Below are positions 25,621 through 37,600 of a stretch of 64,000 bases of DNA, in pieces. The stretch lies in the NCBI RefSeq assembly GCF_000002995.4, contig NW_025062475.1, positions 10,482,187-10,546,186 of the forward strand. The letters run 5' to 3'. This DNA is from Brugia malayi. Its lineage: Eukaryota > Nematoda > Chromadorea > Rhabditida > Onchocercidae. Each line of letters opens with the position of its first letter. Within the stretch, counting starts at the first letter, position 1. The notes below the pieces were generated by a model that had not been told where the DNA came from, made no database searches, and saw only the letters and a list, made by a program, of their open reading frames with translations. The translations under genes and the position numbers were made by a program.

Positions 25621-26610
25621 TTTAATTTTATGATTTATTGACGGTTTAAAAAAGAGAACATTCCTTCAAGTTCTTTCCTTTCCATTTCCAGCTTATATAA
25701 GATTATTAAATGCATTATTTCCGATATGTAATAGTAACAATAAGGAAAAAAAGGAAATGTGATATGAAAAATAAAGCAGTGATATGAAGAAAAAAAAAGC
25801 ATATCAGTTATATTTTACATAAAAAGCTTATCAGATATGAGGTATACTAAATTCACTGACGAGGTATGAGGTACATATCTAGCTGAAATATCGTAATTAC
25901 ATTATGACGTACGTGTATGTACATGTGTGCGTGAAAAATGATAGGAAAATACAAATAATTTAAGCGATAGTGCTATTCTCTCTTTGTTTGTAAAAATTTG
26001 CCATTTATTATTACTAGCACTTTACCTTCGTCCACTGCTATAAGCAACTTATCTCCGAGAAGCATACCAATTTAGAAAAACTAAAGCTTTCATAATTTCA
26101 TATAGTGTAGCGTTAAATGTAGTCGCTGGAAAATTGCAATATCTGGGGATTATCTTTGCAGGGGATTATCATATGGATATTCCCAGGGTTTTTGGGTATT
26201 TTCTAGTGTGAGTGTTTTTCCTTCTCGCTTTAAAGTTTACTAATTTATCGATTATAATTTTTGTCCTTATCTATTTACATGATTATAAAATATCTTATTT
26301 AATTAATGAGTACTAAAATGGTTATATGTAGAAATAGAAATAAAGACGAATTTCAGAATCTAAAATAGTCGCTGCATGTTTCATTATTAACTTACGAAAT
26401 TTAAAACTTGTAAAGTTATTTTATTTCAAGCATTTGATATTAAGCAGTTATAGTTTGTTATGCTACAAAATGAACATTTTATTGTTACCATATTATCATT
26501 TGTAGATTAGAACTTTACCAGTCCTGAATTATTGCTTTGAGGTATATGTCGCAATACCGCCTTTCCTGTTTGAAATATAGCTTTCTGATGAATTGATGCT
26601 AAAGTTTTGA

Positions 26611-26618
26611 AAATTTAG
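26611..26618 (+). promoter_or_regulatory. probable trans-splice acceptor of bcs-1
   Basis: AAATTTAG is followed by a single G and then ATG at 26620. An acceptor this close to a start codon, with no upstream coding exon, is typical of spliced-leader addition in nematodes and supports this start. Confidence 0.6.
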
Positions 26619-26619
26619 G

Positions 26620-29599
26620 ATGAAAGAACCATTGAATACTGAACCATTTGTCGAACCATTACAACCATCTCGCTTTCACAAAGTAAATCTTTATTTTTGT
26701 GAACAATACCAGTATTTCTGGTTGCTTAGCACATTATCACGTCTACATATAGTCTTAGAATTCACAGACTAGAGTCGGACTAACTGAGATATCCAACTTA
26801 TGGGTATTTCGGCTTATTGATTTATTGATTTAAAGAATCTACTGCAACTTCGTCACTTTGGACTTTCGTTCTTTCTTAAAATCTTCCTGTGAATCCATCT
26901 TTTGTTTCATTTTAAGTGTTCAGGTATACAGTTATCTATCATCAAATCCTTACTTTGGGGCTGGTGCCGGACTTGCAGGCCTTGGAGTGTGTTTGTCGAT
27001 CACTCGGAAATTGATAGTTATATCGAATACAATATTTAGAAGACGGTTCTTGATATCGTTGCAAATCAGTAATGAGGATCCGTAAGTACTCGTTTGCTGT
27101 CAATTAATGGTAATGCTCAGAACAGGTTTATCTATGCATTTGTTTCCGTTACAACGGCATTAGTACTGTCACGCTGAAAACAGCATTAGTTAAATGTTAT
27201 ACGGATGGTTCACTCTTAGACATGTTTTTTTTGATCGATTTGATTGATGTTGAAATTCATAAACATAGAATATTAGTTACTTGAAAATTGGTAGAATTTA
27301 GCGCATATCCATGGTTACTGGATTACATTAATCGAAACAGCGCACGTCAAACTCGGCAAATATCGGTGCATACTTTAATTAGCCAAGCAGAAAGTGGCCG
27401 AACTATTACGAATTTTACGTATTTACCAGGACATGGAATGCATTATTTCACATATAATTATCGATGGATACAGGTGTCGTCAAAGCTGAATACTGAAGTT
27501 CTCCAATTCACAGTCACAAATGGATAAAAGACTTATTTTTTTGTTCATTTATGTTGTTCAGGTAGAAAGGCAACGAGAAAAGCAAGTTATACAGAAAGGA
27601 AATTATCGCACACCTTTTGAAACTGTCACATTAACAACTTTAGGTATATTCGCTTCTCTTTCTTAGACTGTTTTTACTTTTTTTTTCGTAGTTTTTTTAA
27701 TATCCAAAGCTTTTAATTACAGGTACTGATGTACGGTTTTTAACAAATTTGCTCGATAAAGCCACCTCGGAAGCACTGCAACATGTAAAAAGTTTCTGGT
27801 TTATTGTTTTGTTTATTATTTGTTACTTTAGTTTAATACATTCTGTTTCGTTTTTTCTGCTTCATCTTTTGCATATTATAATAGCTAAAATTTTAAAAAT
27901 GCTCAGTTGCAGGAAGTTGGAACACTTTATCTGCTGTTTCTCTGTCTCAAGAAGAATTACAATTTTTTCAGCCAAACAAAATTCAGTCTTGCTTGTATGT
28001 GCGATGATGTATACATAGACTTTTTAGGTCGAAACGGGCTTAGTTGTTTATCGAGCTGCAGGACCGGAATGGCGTCGTTTCGGTACACCAATGCGGAAAA
28101 GACCTATAAAATCGGTTGTGTTAGACGAGGGTATTGCAAATGCAATCGTGAATGACTTTCAGGAATTTAGCTCATCTTCCAAATGGTACTGCCAAATAAG
28201 TACAATTTCATTAGCTTCTTTTCATAGGAGTTCGTTAACTGCTCTTTCTGTTCGCAGAATTTTTTTTTTTTTTTTTTCATCGGTTTAAGTTATTGTCGTT
28301 TGTTCTTTTTAAAGGTACACAGAACGTGGAATTCCATACCGTCGTGGTTATTTATTTTACGGACCTCCTGGATCCGGTAAAAGCAGTTTTATTGCTGCAT
28401 TGGCTAGCTATTTCGGTTATAGCGTGTGCATGCTGTCACTCAGTGAACGAACCCTTGATGATGACCGTTTAAATCATCTTCTGAACACTCCACCTCCTTA
28501 TGTAAGCTGTTGTGGAGATTAAGCAAAATTACATGCCTTTATAGAGTTTCTATATTTACTGAATCTAATAAACATAATTTATAAAGGTATTCTAGTAAAT
28601 CTAGTAAATTGGTTTCGCTACAATAAATTGAAATTTTGAATACAGAGTGTGGTGGTATTGGAGGACGTGGATGCCGCTTTTGGTTCGCGCGACGATACTG
28701 TACAGTCTTCAAAGGCGTACGAAGGTTTGACAAGGTTATTGAAGTCTGCAGGAAAAATTTATTGAAAAAGCCACAAATTTGGAAATTCTTTTTTTTTCTT
28801 TGAAATTTGTTTTGAAAATTTGGAAGTGTTATATAATTTATTATATGACTACTGTTATAGGATAAAGATTAACCTTAGAAGCTCTAGCTAAAAATGTTAA
28901 CTGGATTTTAGGTTCAAGAAAAAAAGTTGCTATTTTGAAATTTAACATTTACAGGGTGACATTTTCGGGACTACTGAATGCGATTGATGGTGTTGCTAGT
29001 GCAGATGAACGAATACTTTTCATGACAACTAATCATGTTGATCGTCTTGATCCAGCTTTGATACGTCCAGGTCGTGTTGATGTGAAACAATATTTTGGTT
29101 ACTGCACCGAGGCTATGTTTTCTGAGGTCTATTTTTGTACTTAGATGCTTGTAATAACCAATTTCATATAGTATTGAAATCGACTCTACACTTTTTTACG
29201 TGAAACCACATATTTATGAATTGGTAAATTTGTATCCCAGGACTGCTAAGGAAATTAGCAAAATAGACAGAGACTTCTGCACAAGATTGAATTGATTGAG
29301 CGTGTTTTAGATTAATTCGTCAATAACTTTTTGTTATTTCAACAAGAAGAAATTAATGTCATTTATTTAGTCGACAATATAATCATTTGCTTAAGTGACT
29401 GGAGAAACAATTTTTACAGATGTTCAAGCATTTCTATGGTGATAATATTACCGAAGATATGGCTATGAAATTTCGAAACGCTGCGGTAGCACTGAATGTA
29501 CAAATAAGTCCAGCTCAGGTGCAGGGATACTTACTACTACGCAAGGAAGATCCGCAAGCCTCTATTGATGATATCGCAACGATCACATACTGTAAATAA
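26620..29599 (+). CDS. bcs-1: BCS1, mitochondrial AAA-ATPase for complex III assembly
   Basis: Inner-membrane AAA-ATPase that moves the folded Rieske iron-sulfur protein across the membrane into complex III. Ten exons encode 440 aa: 26620-26682, 26924-27081, 27302-27473, 27562-27643, 27723-27784, 28028-28185, 28315-28501, 28646-28734, 28955-29126, 29420-29599. The N-terminus has the single membrane segment ([15 protein letters not shown], about 30-55). Next is the BCS1-specific domain (AYPWLLDYI, then [10 protein letters not shown]). The AAA module has Walker [10 protein letters not shown] (248-256), Walker [12 protein letters not shown] (about 296-306) and [20 protein letters not shown]. The C-terminal part includes [12 protein letters not shown]. 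Length is close to human BCS1L (419). The last exon can either stop at 29597-29599 or splice from 29591 to 29852-29883 (448 aa). The acceptor of exon 3 was set so that NEDPAYPWLL aligns with the family without gaps. Confidence 0.94.
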
Positions 29600-29851
29600 A
29601 GATAGGAAATATCACTAAAGATTACAAAGGCAACTCTGCAAAATGGTAGTTCACTATTAATAATTTTGTTCCAGTTTAAAAGTATCCTTGTAGATTGATC
29701 CTTTCATCGTTTGTGTCTCTTTAAGCTGTACTTTATCTAAAATGGATATTACTATTAACAGCTGATTATGTCTTGGATTTATTGCTCTTTCTTTCATTTT
29801 TTTTCGCTTATCGGATTTGATTTTTTTTGTATCTTGTTATTATTGTTTCAG

Positions 29852-29883
29852 CCGGTTCATTATCAACTGAGATGGACGTATGA
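29852..29883 (+). CDS. bcs-1: alternative last exon of bcs-1
   Basis: A TTGTTTCAG acceptor ends at 29851. Joined to a donor at TACT|GTAAAT (29591/29592), this exon adds SGSLSTEMDV and a stop. The frame fits (phase 1). The competing reading ends two codons beyond the donor, inside an AAATAAA string that could also be a poly(A) signal. Which end is used cannot be decided here. Confidence 0.4.
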
Positions 29884-31348
29884 CGAAGCAGACATGTCCG
29901 GATATAAAGGAAAATTAATTGATACTAAATATTTCGATTTCTGCTAATGAAAATTGTGTGTGAAATCGAAAATCAAGACCGGTTTTGCAGTGTTTTTTGG
30001 GTATTCGAAAGTGCTTTTAAAATCAAGATTATCAATTGATGTCATCATTTTGATAATGATTAAAATAACAGTCATTGGATTAGGTATATACATGAAAAAT
30101 TTTCCCAAAAATAACCAAATTACCTTGATAAATCCGATTTTTTTGTAATGGTAGCTGAATCGTAAATGGAAGCATTTGACTATCAACAAGTAGGGTAATC
30201 TGCAGTTATATTCATTGTTATTTGATTTTTTTCTCACAAAAATATTGAGTATCTCAACAGAAGTTTTGAGAAACTTAAAAAATTATAATGCAAAAAAACA
30301 TACCAGACAAAGGATAGCAATGAGCGGTGACATTACCTGAAAATAAAATATAAGAAACGAGATTTGAAAAAAGAATATAATATAAAAAGATTGAAGACGA
30401 AGTCAACGAAGCTTCAGTTGCATGTTTCATGAGCCAGAAAGATTTAACAGATGGGAAGGAGAGAGATAAGGAAAAGTAACAGAATTGTCATTTCGTTAGC
30501 TTCGGGAGAATTCTGAAAGGCAACAGTCAATCTGCTAAATGGTGGGTGGTTAGTAATGAGAGTGGTCTGCAGTTGGGACGGAAGTTGAATAATCATGACA
30601 ATTGAATGGCTTCTACCGCGATTTTAGTACAAGCGGGAATTATGAAACAGTTACTGCGTGTATATTGCTGTCAATATATTGGTGTGCTGCTGCCTTGATA
30701 GCAATCTGGGGTCAAAGGTTGAATCGCTCAAGTACTTTGCACTTTTAATGGAGTATTAATCTGTGCCCACTATTCATCCATTTGTATTTATTTTTCAATA
30801 CTTAGTAAAAATTGTGTTTTTCTTTCCAAAAATTACGTTTTTCTCCATTTTTCTTCATTATATCCAAAAAAGTTGGGATTTTAAAGAGCTGGATGTACTA
30901 ACTGCTGGTAATGTCTGTAAGTTCAGTTTTCATTTTGTTATTAACTAGTTTGACTAAATTTGATAGTTAGAGCTTAATAGGATTTATAAACATTTTTAAT
31001 TTCTCCAACTTTAAAGATAGTATCATGATTCGAAATTCTAATGAGACTGAAAATTTTTTTCTGTTTGATAATTCCTGAATTATTGCAAATGTATAGTCAC
31101 GAAAACAGGAAAGATAACTGAAAAAAAAGTGAAATAAGGACGATACCAATGTTGGAAGACGAAGTTATCGTTCGATTAATGCATGACATCACAGGCAGTG
31201 GAGACTTGTTGTATTTTACAAAAGTAAATTTAGGAAATCAATTATTTTTAAGCGTTTGTATACGAAATTCAAACTCGACTAATTGAACGGATATAATTTA
31301 ACATTTTTGGTAGCTTTTGGTTTATTATTGAATTTTTAGTAAGGTGTG
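29884..31348. other. interval between bcs-1 and the geminin-coil genes
   Basis: No convincing gene. An open stretch at 31151-31225 begins MLEDEVIVRLMHDITG. It could be an alternative first exon of the next gene using an internal donor (GGCA|GTGGAG, which joins in phase 1 to an acceptor ending at 31343). The short acceptor-to-ATG spacing at 31349 makes a direct start there simpler. Purine-rich sequence fills 30400-30600. Confidence 0.4.
31331..31339 (+). promoter_or_regulatory. probable trans-splice acceptor before the first geminin-coil gene
   Basis: AATTTTTAG ends nine bases before ATG 31349. An in-frame TAA lies in those nine bases, so translation cannot enter from an upstream exon through this acceptor; the ATG would be the true start. 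Confidence 0.5.
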
Positions 31349-32292
31349 ATGAATGAGCAAATAGGTGATGAAAATGTTTCGTCAACAATATTGAAAAAAC
31401 AGCTGGAACGGATCAAAGAAAAGGTTAATTATCTAAATATGTACGAAATTAATTGTTAATGTTATTTTGATGCTCTCCTTTTCCGATGTGATCATTTCCA
31501 ATAAAAAACTTATCAACGACCATGATTTCATAGTACTATTTTCATTATAATTAAGTTTGCCCAGTTGTAGTTGCCTTCAGTTTTACTTGGTCTGAGATCA
31601 GAGCTATGGAAATAATAATTAAACCGATTCCGACTGTGGTTATTTAATATGATAATTTATTACCTTGTGATTTTTTCCCTCCAGCTATTGAGGACTTAGC
31701 AACTAGATTACACACATTTTTCAGGAAGAAATTCGAGATGTGAGTGATGAATCAATAGAAACGGAACTTTCGATTCCTTGTTCACTTGAAGCTTATGCTT
31801 CAGAAAATGCCGATATGCAGTTTTGGCGTTTTGCTGCTGAAAAGTTTGCTAGTGAACTGGACAGGTTACGAACAGACAATCTTAATGTGAGAGGAAATAA
31901 ATATTATAAAATAGTAGAGAGCTTGTTTTTTAATATGTTTTAAAATAGTTCGATGGAAGTCGTACCTTTCTCTAATGTCATAATATCTTCTCATCACTCA
32001 TGCCATTTTAATTAAACGTTTCTATTCGGCAAATTTTTGAACCAGATGGTTTCGATTGTGTAACATTTGTTAAATTATGTAACAAAACTAATTTTATATC
32101 GGTCTTGACTATTATGCTTATTATTGCCGCATACAGATGATAATCTTTTTTTTTTAGCTGGAAAATTTGATAAACAGCGGAAAAACTCAGTTAGATAGCC
32201 TCAAAGATTTGAATGCCGAATTGCTGGAGAAAGCGCAGTGTTTGGATAATGGTACTAGTGAGACAGAATCCACTTCCTCATCACTGTTTTGA
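31349..32292 (+). CDS. small geminin-type coiled-coil protein (copy 1)
   Basis: Geminin proteins bind Cdt1 and stop re-licensing of replication origins; relatives GEMC1 and MCIDAS pair with geminin and drive multiciliogenesis in animals that have it. Three exons, 31349-31423, 31725-31886 and 32158-32292, give 123 aa. Exon 2 carries SLEAYASENADMQFWRFAAE, which aligns with the geminin segment just before and at the start of the coil (human YWKEVAEK). Exon 3 continues the coil (LENLINSGKTQLDSLKDLNA) and ends in a Ser/Thr-rich acidic tail. The exon junction 22 residues after FW matches the position in the neighbouring copy. The protein is short and lacks an obvious RxxL destruction box. It could be a second geminin, a dimer partner or a GEMC1-like factor. 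Confidence 0.6.
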
Positions 32293-32739
32293 ATTTATCT
32301 GATTTTCAAAAAAGTCTCATGATTTATGTCTGCAGTTTTATCGAGCTACAGTATAATGTTTTTATTGGTCTGATATTATTGGGAAAATATCGATTAAGAC
32401 GCGAGTGAATATTGATTAATGGGAAATGATGGGATTAAAGTGCATCGGAAATGATCATTTTAAGTGGTTCATAAAATTTGCAGTCTTTTATCAGTTTATC
32501 TATAATTATATGTACAGTTTGTCTTATTTTTGCTTGATAAAATTTCAAACATCTTTGTTTTATTTGTACTTTTTTTCAGAGATTTTATTTTCTTTCGCTG
32601 GTATTTCTTATAGCTGCTTGATGTTTTATTTGCTGCATAATATGTTTTTCAGGATTCGCCTTATAAATGGCAATGTTTTTCTCAGCATTTTGGTGACATC
32701 GGTGAAATTCTATGCATTTGTATAGTTCAAATATTTCTA

Positions 32740-32748
32740 TTATTTCAG
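32740..32748 (+). promoter_or_regulatory. probable splice acceptor before the second geminin-coil gene
   Basis: TTATTTCAG ends 30 bases before ATG 32779 and 456 bases after the stop of the first copy. This fits either a separate trans-spliced gene or a downstream operon member. Confidence 0.5.
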
Positions 32749-32778
32749 CTGCTCACTTTGTAAAATTCGAGTAGAAAT

Positions 32779-34559
32779 ATGCCAGGTGGAACACTTTGCC
32801 AGGTGCAGAATATAGCAACACACACAACGCGGAAAACAGGAGAGTTGAAAGTTTCGAAAACAGCGACGATTAATGCCAAGGTGCAACACATAAGTGACAC
32901 ATTTCAAATATGTGAATTGCTGGAAAACAAAGAAGTGGATCTCGCTTGAGTTTATTAATTTGTTGAAGCCATTTTATTCAATTAATTTTCTCAAACCTTG
33001 AAACATTCTATCTTAAATATGGTTGAGTGGCAATGACTACTGCTTACAAAGGGCAAATTAAATATTAATTTTTTATCGTAGCAGAAATTCCAGAAGTTGC
33101 CATGAGGTATTTTGTGCTAGAGTTCAATTATCACAAATCTTTGGTTCGTTTTCCGTAATTCCTTTTGAAATTAAAAATAAAATTTGCGTTAGACGTTTTG
33201 CTTTAAACGTTTTAAACATGAATGTGATGATGCCATAATTACTGACATTCGTGTTATTGAATTATCTCACTGTTGAATCAATCGAATAGTTTTTGAAGTG
33301 AAAATAATTATCAAAGTCTCAATGTTAAGGATGGAAATGAACATGGTGAGACAAAAATTTGGAACCAGAATGTGGGGAGGGATTTAATAAATAATGAAGA
33401 GAAGTTGAATGAAACGAAAATTCTAAAGGCGGAACTTGTACGTGTAACATCGACTATTGTTGAGGTTTGTGTTGTTTGTCGCACTTCACTTTTTTCTATT
33501 CTATAAATGGTTGATTTTTTTTTTTGAATAGTAAATTTAAACTGCTTTTTTTGAATCCAAGCTAGCTCGATACCCATTTTTGGTATGTCCATATGCCCTT
33601 TTTCTTACGGGCTAGAGCTAATGAAGAACCTTATTTGAGTCAAATATAGTTGATCCGCAGAACTCGAATGCATACTCGTATTTCGAAGATTATTTGGAAG
33701 TGCGAAAGTTGTGTAGCCAAGAGTGGAAAGAGCGACAAATGATTCATACCTTTGCCTACCTTAAATTCATGTTTAGAAAACCCGCCGCATGAAAACAGCA
33801 TCAAATCTTTTTTCTTCAAAAAAATTTTTGTTACTCATTAATCCCTTTTCTGTGTACGTATTGCTCATTTGAGACGATGCAGACTTTAGGGCTATTTGTT
33901 ATATTTCAGGCTGCAGTACAGACCGATGTAACAGTTAGCAATAAGCTGCCGAAGCTAACAGCTGAAGATCTGAAATCATCAGAAATTAGTGCGAGTTACT
34001 GGCGGCGATTGGCAGAGCGGCTGTATGCGGAAATTGAACGGAAAGCAAAAATAAATTTTGAGGTTTGATTACCTGAATTTGTGTTTCTTTTATAATGGAT
34101 ACTAGAGGAAGTTAGAAAAACATGTAAAGTCATTTCAAAAATATTCCATCAGTTATTATAAATATGGAATTATTGGGTTAACAATTACAAAGATAATATT
34201 TTCCCAAAGAGAATATTTTTTATTAAATTTACTTGACATCTAATAAATATTTTTTATATATTTCTGCAATTGCAAAGAAGTTGATAAATCATTGCATTTG
34301 ACCAATAGTTAAAAGATTAGCATTTTGATGGCACCGAATGAAAAATATATATACATTGCAGTTATCGATTCGTCTGGCTAAACTGAATGAAGAAATTATA
34401 GAGGAAGAGAACGATTATCTGGCACTTAAACATTATATTTCTGGTGAAGAAGATACCGAACACCATAGCGAATCTAAATTCAACAAAAATCAGGAGACTA
34501 AAAGAGAAGACGACGATAAAAGTGGTAACCATCTTCCAGAAAACTACATTCCTTTATGA
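32779..34559 (+). CDS. gmn-1: geminin-like DNA replication inhibitor (copy 2)
   Basis: Best candidate for the worm geminin that inhibits Cdt1. Four phase-0 exons, 32779-32880, 33330-33464, 33910-34062 and 34362-34559, encode 195 aa, close to human geminin (209). Exon 3 holds LTAEDLKSSEISASYWRRLA, matching the Cdt1-binding strip plus the start of the coil. Exon 4 continues it (EEIIEEENDYLAL) and ends in an acidic, charged tail. Exons 1 and 2 are low in recognised motifs and rest only on phase, splice signals and composition, so the N-terminus is less certain. Neighbour copy 1 shares the coil layout and intron position. The symbol is by similarity to C. elegans gmn-1. Confidence 0.7.
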
Positions 34560-34568
34560 ATAATGTTA

Positions 34569-34618
34569 GTGCATTGCAAACACATGAACCAACCGCGGTT
34601 CATGTGTTTGCAATGCAC
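34569..34618. repeat. perfect 22-bp inverted repeat with 6-base loop
   Basis: The left arm 34569-34590 (GTGCATTGCAAACACATGAA, then CC) is exactly complementary to the right arm 34597-34618, with AACCGC between. It starts 10 bases after the stop codon of the geminin copy 2 gene, so it should lie in its 3' UTR. The loop boundary includes a second small palindrome, AACCGCGGTT. Arm length equals a small-RNA duplex, but the loop is shorter than in usual microRNA precursors. Confidence 0.9.
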
Positions 34619-37600
34619 CGATTATCCACTGCAATAACTTTTTCATTAAATAGCTTTGATTATAATATTTTACGTTTTTCTTAAATGACTTTTGATAAAC
34701 TTTTTTTTTGTTGTTGAATATCTCAGTACCAATAATCGTTCTGTAATGCTTTCGTTTAAAAATAGTAACATTTTTCAAATTTTCACACTACTATTCTGTC
34801 TGTAGTTATGGCAACAAGTAGATTAAGGTTTGGGAAATTACAGAAGGGGGATCTATTTTGTCTGTTTGTTTTCCTTTATTTTGCAGTTGTATTCATTGTA
34901 TTCTCATGTAAATTGCTGTGCTTTCTCAACAAATGTATTTCAGTTACAGTGAATTCATATCCATTTTTTTTATTAACCGTCAAGTCAACAGTTGATCGTT
35001 CTTGTTTTGCTGGCTTACGCTTTATTTATTGTGCAGAGTTCTTTTTTTCTTTTTTTTCTTTTTGGTTGACCTTTTTTTTTGCTTCTTACATACTATTCTT
35101 CTGCAAGGATTTATTATTTAAGAATGTATATTTGGTTTTGTAATTATAAGGATGTCGATCAAACTTAAAATTTTTTGTCATTGTTGTTTTAATTTTTGTA
35201 TTTTAATCTGACTAAATTTGTTTATTTTTATTTTTTCCTTAAATTACAAAACTACTGTGGAAAGTTGTGAACAAGCAAACTGAACAGTTAGCTTCGTTTA
35301 CTTTTCGGATGGCCTTTGCTGATTACTTACATTGAAATCATTCCTAGATAAACCAAAGTTTTTATTTTCTGGTTATTAAATTATTATATCTAAAGTCACT
35401 GAACTTTTTTTGTCCTTGCAGTCTCTTTACTCTTGTTATATATTGATATATTATAACCTACTGTACCTCTTTCTCTGATGCTTGTTCATATTATTTTGCT
35501 TTTTAGTTAAACACCTAAAAATCATTCTTGTTTTTATTTCATATTCATTTATTAAATTGTTCTTAGCTTGAAGATGTTTCCCCTTAAATCATACATTTCC
35601 ATATTATATGTAGTAACGAATACTGAAACGGGCACATAGCAATTTTGTATTCTTGAAAGTTATGAACAAGACAAATACATATATGTTGATTTGGATAAGA
35701 TAAATTTTTTTTCAAATTTTCTCTTAATCCTAAATCGTAAAATGATGTAGCATTGAAATTATCTTTGGATAATTCAGAGAATGTATTAGCTAATATGGAA
35801 AGCAAGCGCATGGATAATTTTCTGGTACCCTATATATATATATATGTGTTTATCCCATTAATTAATTAATATTTCAAAAGGATTGATGGCTGATGTATGT
35901 GCGTGCTTGTTCATTTCGTTCCAATCTGTATAGCATGTACGGATAGAAGCGATACGGACTTGTATGAATAGTCAGATGGATATTTTGGGGATGGGAACAT
36001 GGTGACACCTGTCGCAGTTGCCATTGTCAAGCTAAATCGACGAGGTCATCAAGTTCGATTTTCGATGCTTTTGACTAATATTTTACGGATGAGTGAATGC
36101 CTTTGGTTATACTCTAATTTTTGAACATTTTATGTCAAAAAGGAAAAAAAAAATATTTAATGTGAGTTTTAGTAACTATTACATAAAATAATATAAATTA
36201 GAATATCAACTTAAGTAATCCGCTATTTTTTTTTCTTTCCGGCCTTTGTATCCAACATGATCTTTTTAAAATTATTATTTACCATTTCACTAGATGCTCA
36301 TCATTCTGATTATACAAATCATATCAATAGTTAATGGGAAGAAAAATACAGGTAGTTAATTTTGCAGGTTTTAAAAAAGAAATTCATTGAGCAGTGACAA
36401 ATATGAATATTAGGAGTAAAAGCTCAGAAGAAAAACAAAGATGAAATTGCTGATATCAAACAATTTTTTTAATCAATCATTATTAAAGAGATATTTTTGC
36501 AATTCATTCTCTTTTTTAAAAAAAAAAAAAAATTTGCCGGGTTAGAATGTCAGGTTGATTTTGATTTGCTGTTGTTTCCTTGTTAACCACTTAAGTGATT
36601 CGAAAATTCGATCATAATTTGATGACAAAATATAAGTTGGATTTTATTCCATCTACAAATTCAGGTATTTTACAAGGTCTGAAAAAAAAGAGCTTGTAAG
36701 CAATACTGAAAGTAGAACAAAAAAAAAATCACAAAAAATGGAAAGAGAGAGAAGATAATTGCTTTAAGTTTAACAGGCTTGCTAAAGCAGAAATTATTCT
36801 ACCTATAAGCCAATCAGTAATTAATTACTTGTTTCTGGTATATGACGGGGTGGTATTTGGGATGGAATAGAACGAGAGAAATAGGAGCGAAGATAAAGTA
36901 AATGAGGTGAAAGGAGAGAGAGAAAGAAAGAAGGAGGTAATGCGGTCACCTGAAAGGAATTCAATTTGGTTTGGTGGAGAATAGGAAAAGAGATTTAGAA
37001 GAAAAATGAGACATAGCTAATTAATTATATTATGCTATTAAGCATTATGATTATAGTTGAAACACCTGATATTTCCGCCATTATCTCAGTACATATACAC
37101 GTACGTAGGGACACATATAGCTGTATGACTTTTCCTCGTTGTTTCCAAAAATTAAAATTGAATTTGGAAAGTGCAACTTATACTAAATTTTAGAAGTTCA
37201 TTAATGGATTGAATTAACATAAATTATATCTCTCTGTTATTTCTTTCTTATTCTTCTTCAAGTATTTTTATTTGTTTCTTAATATTTTCACGCTTCTTTC
37301 ATTTTATTATTGTTAATAAAACTAATCCTATTTGATTTTATTTGAACTTTGTCTAAATTTAATTTAAACTTCGAATCATTATTCAAGAAACGTAAGATGT
37401 TACCATTATTACTTACTACTATTATCATTATTATTTATTGTTACCATTACTTGCTATTATCATTAGTATCATTACTACTGATGCTATTGTTGACATTTTT
37501 ATTGCAACATTCTGGTTGCTTGTAATGCGAATAAACTTTTAACTACCAAGGAGTCTTGCGGTATTGTTTGAAAGATAATATCTTCAAAATGTTAAAACTT

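Larger units (their letters stand above)
25553..26619. promoter_or_regulatory. shared upstream region of divergent clip-1 and bcs-1
   Basis: About 1.07 kb separates the start codons of two genes pointing away from each other, so promoters for both should lie here. At the clip-1 side, TTTTTTTCAG (AG at 25604-25603, minus) sits 50 bases before the ATG. At the bcs-1 side, AAATTTAG ends one base before the ATG. Short related direct repeats of a GATATGAGGTATGGTA-like motif occur at 25388-25432 and 25835-25880. No core promoter motif is recognisable. Confidence 0.45.

Noticed and set aside
31151..31225. MLEDEVIVRLMHDITG as the true first exon of geminin copy 1
   Set aside because: Joining it needs a non-obvious internal donor, while the ATG at 31349 directly follows a good acceptor; kept only as an alternative.
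34808..35143. 111-codon hydrophobic frame MATSRLRFGK... with a CTGTAG acceptor-like site just before
   Set aside because: T-rich composition alone yields long phenylalanine/leucine frames here; no family features or splice partner found.
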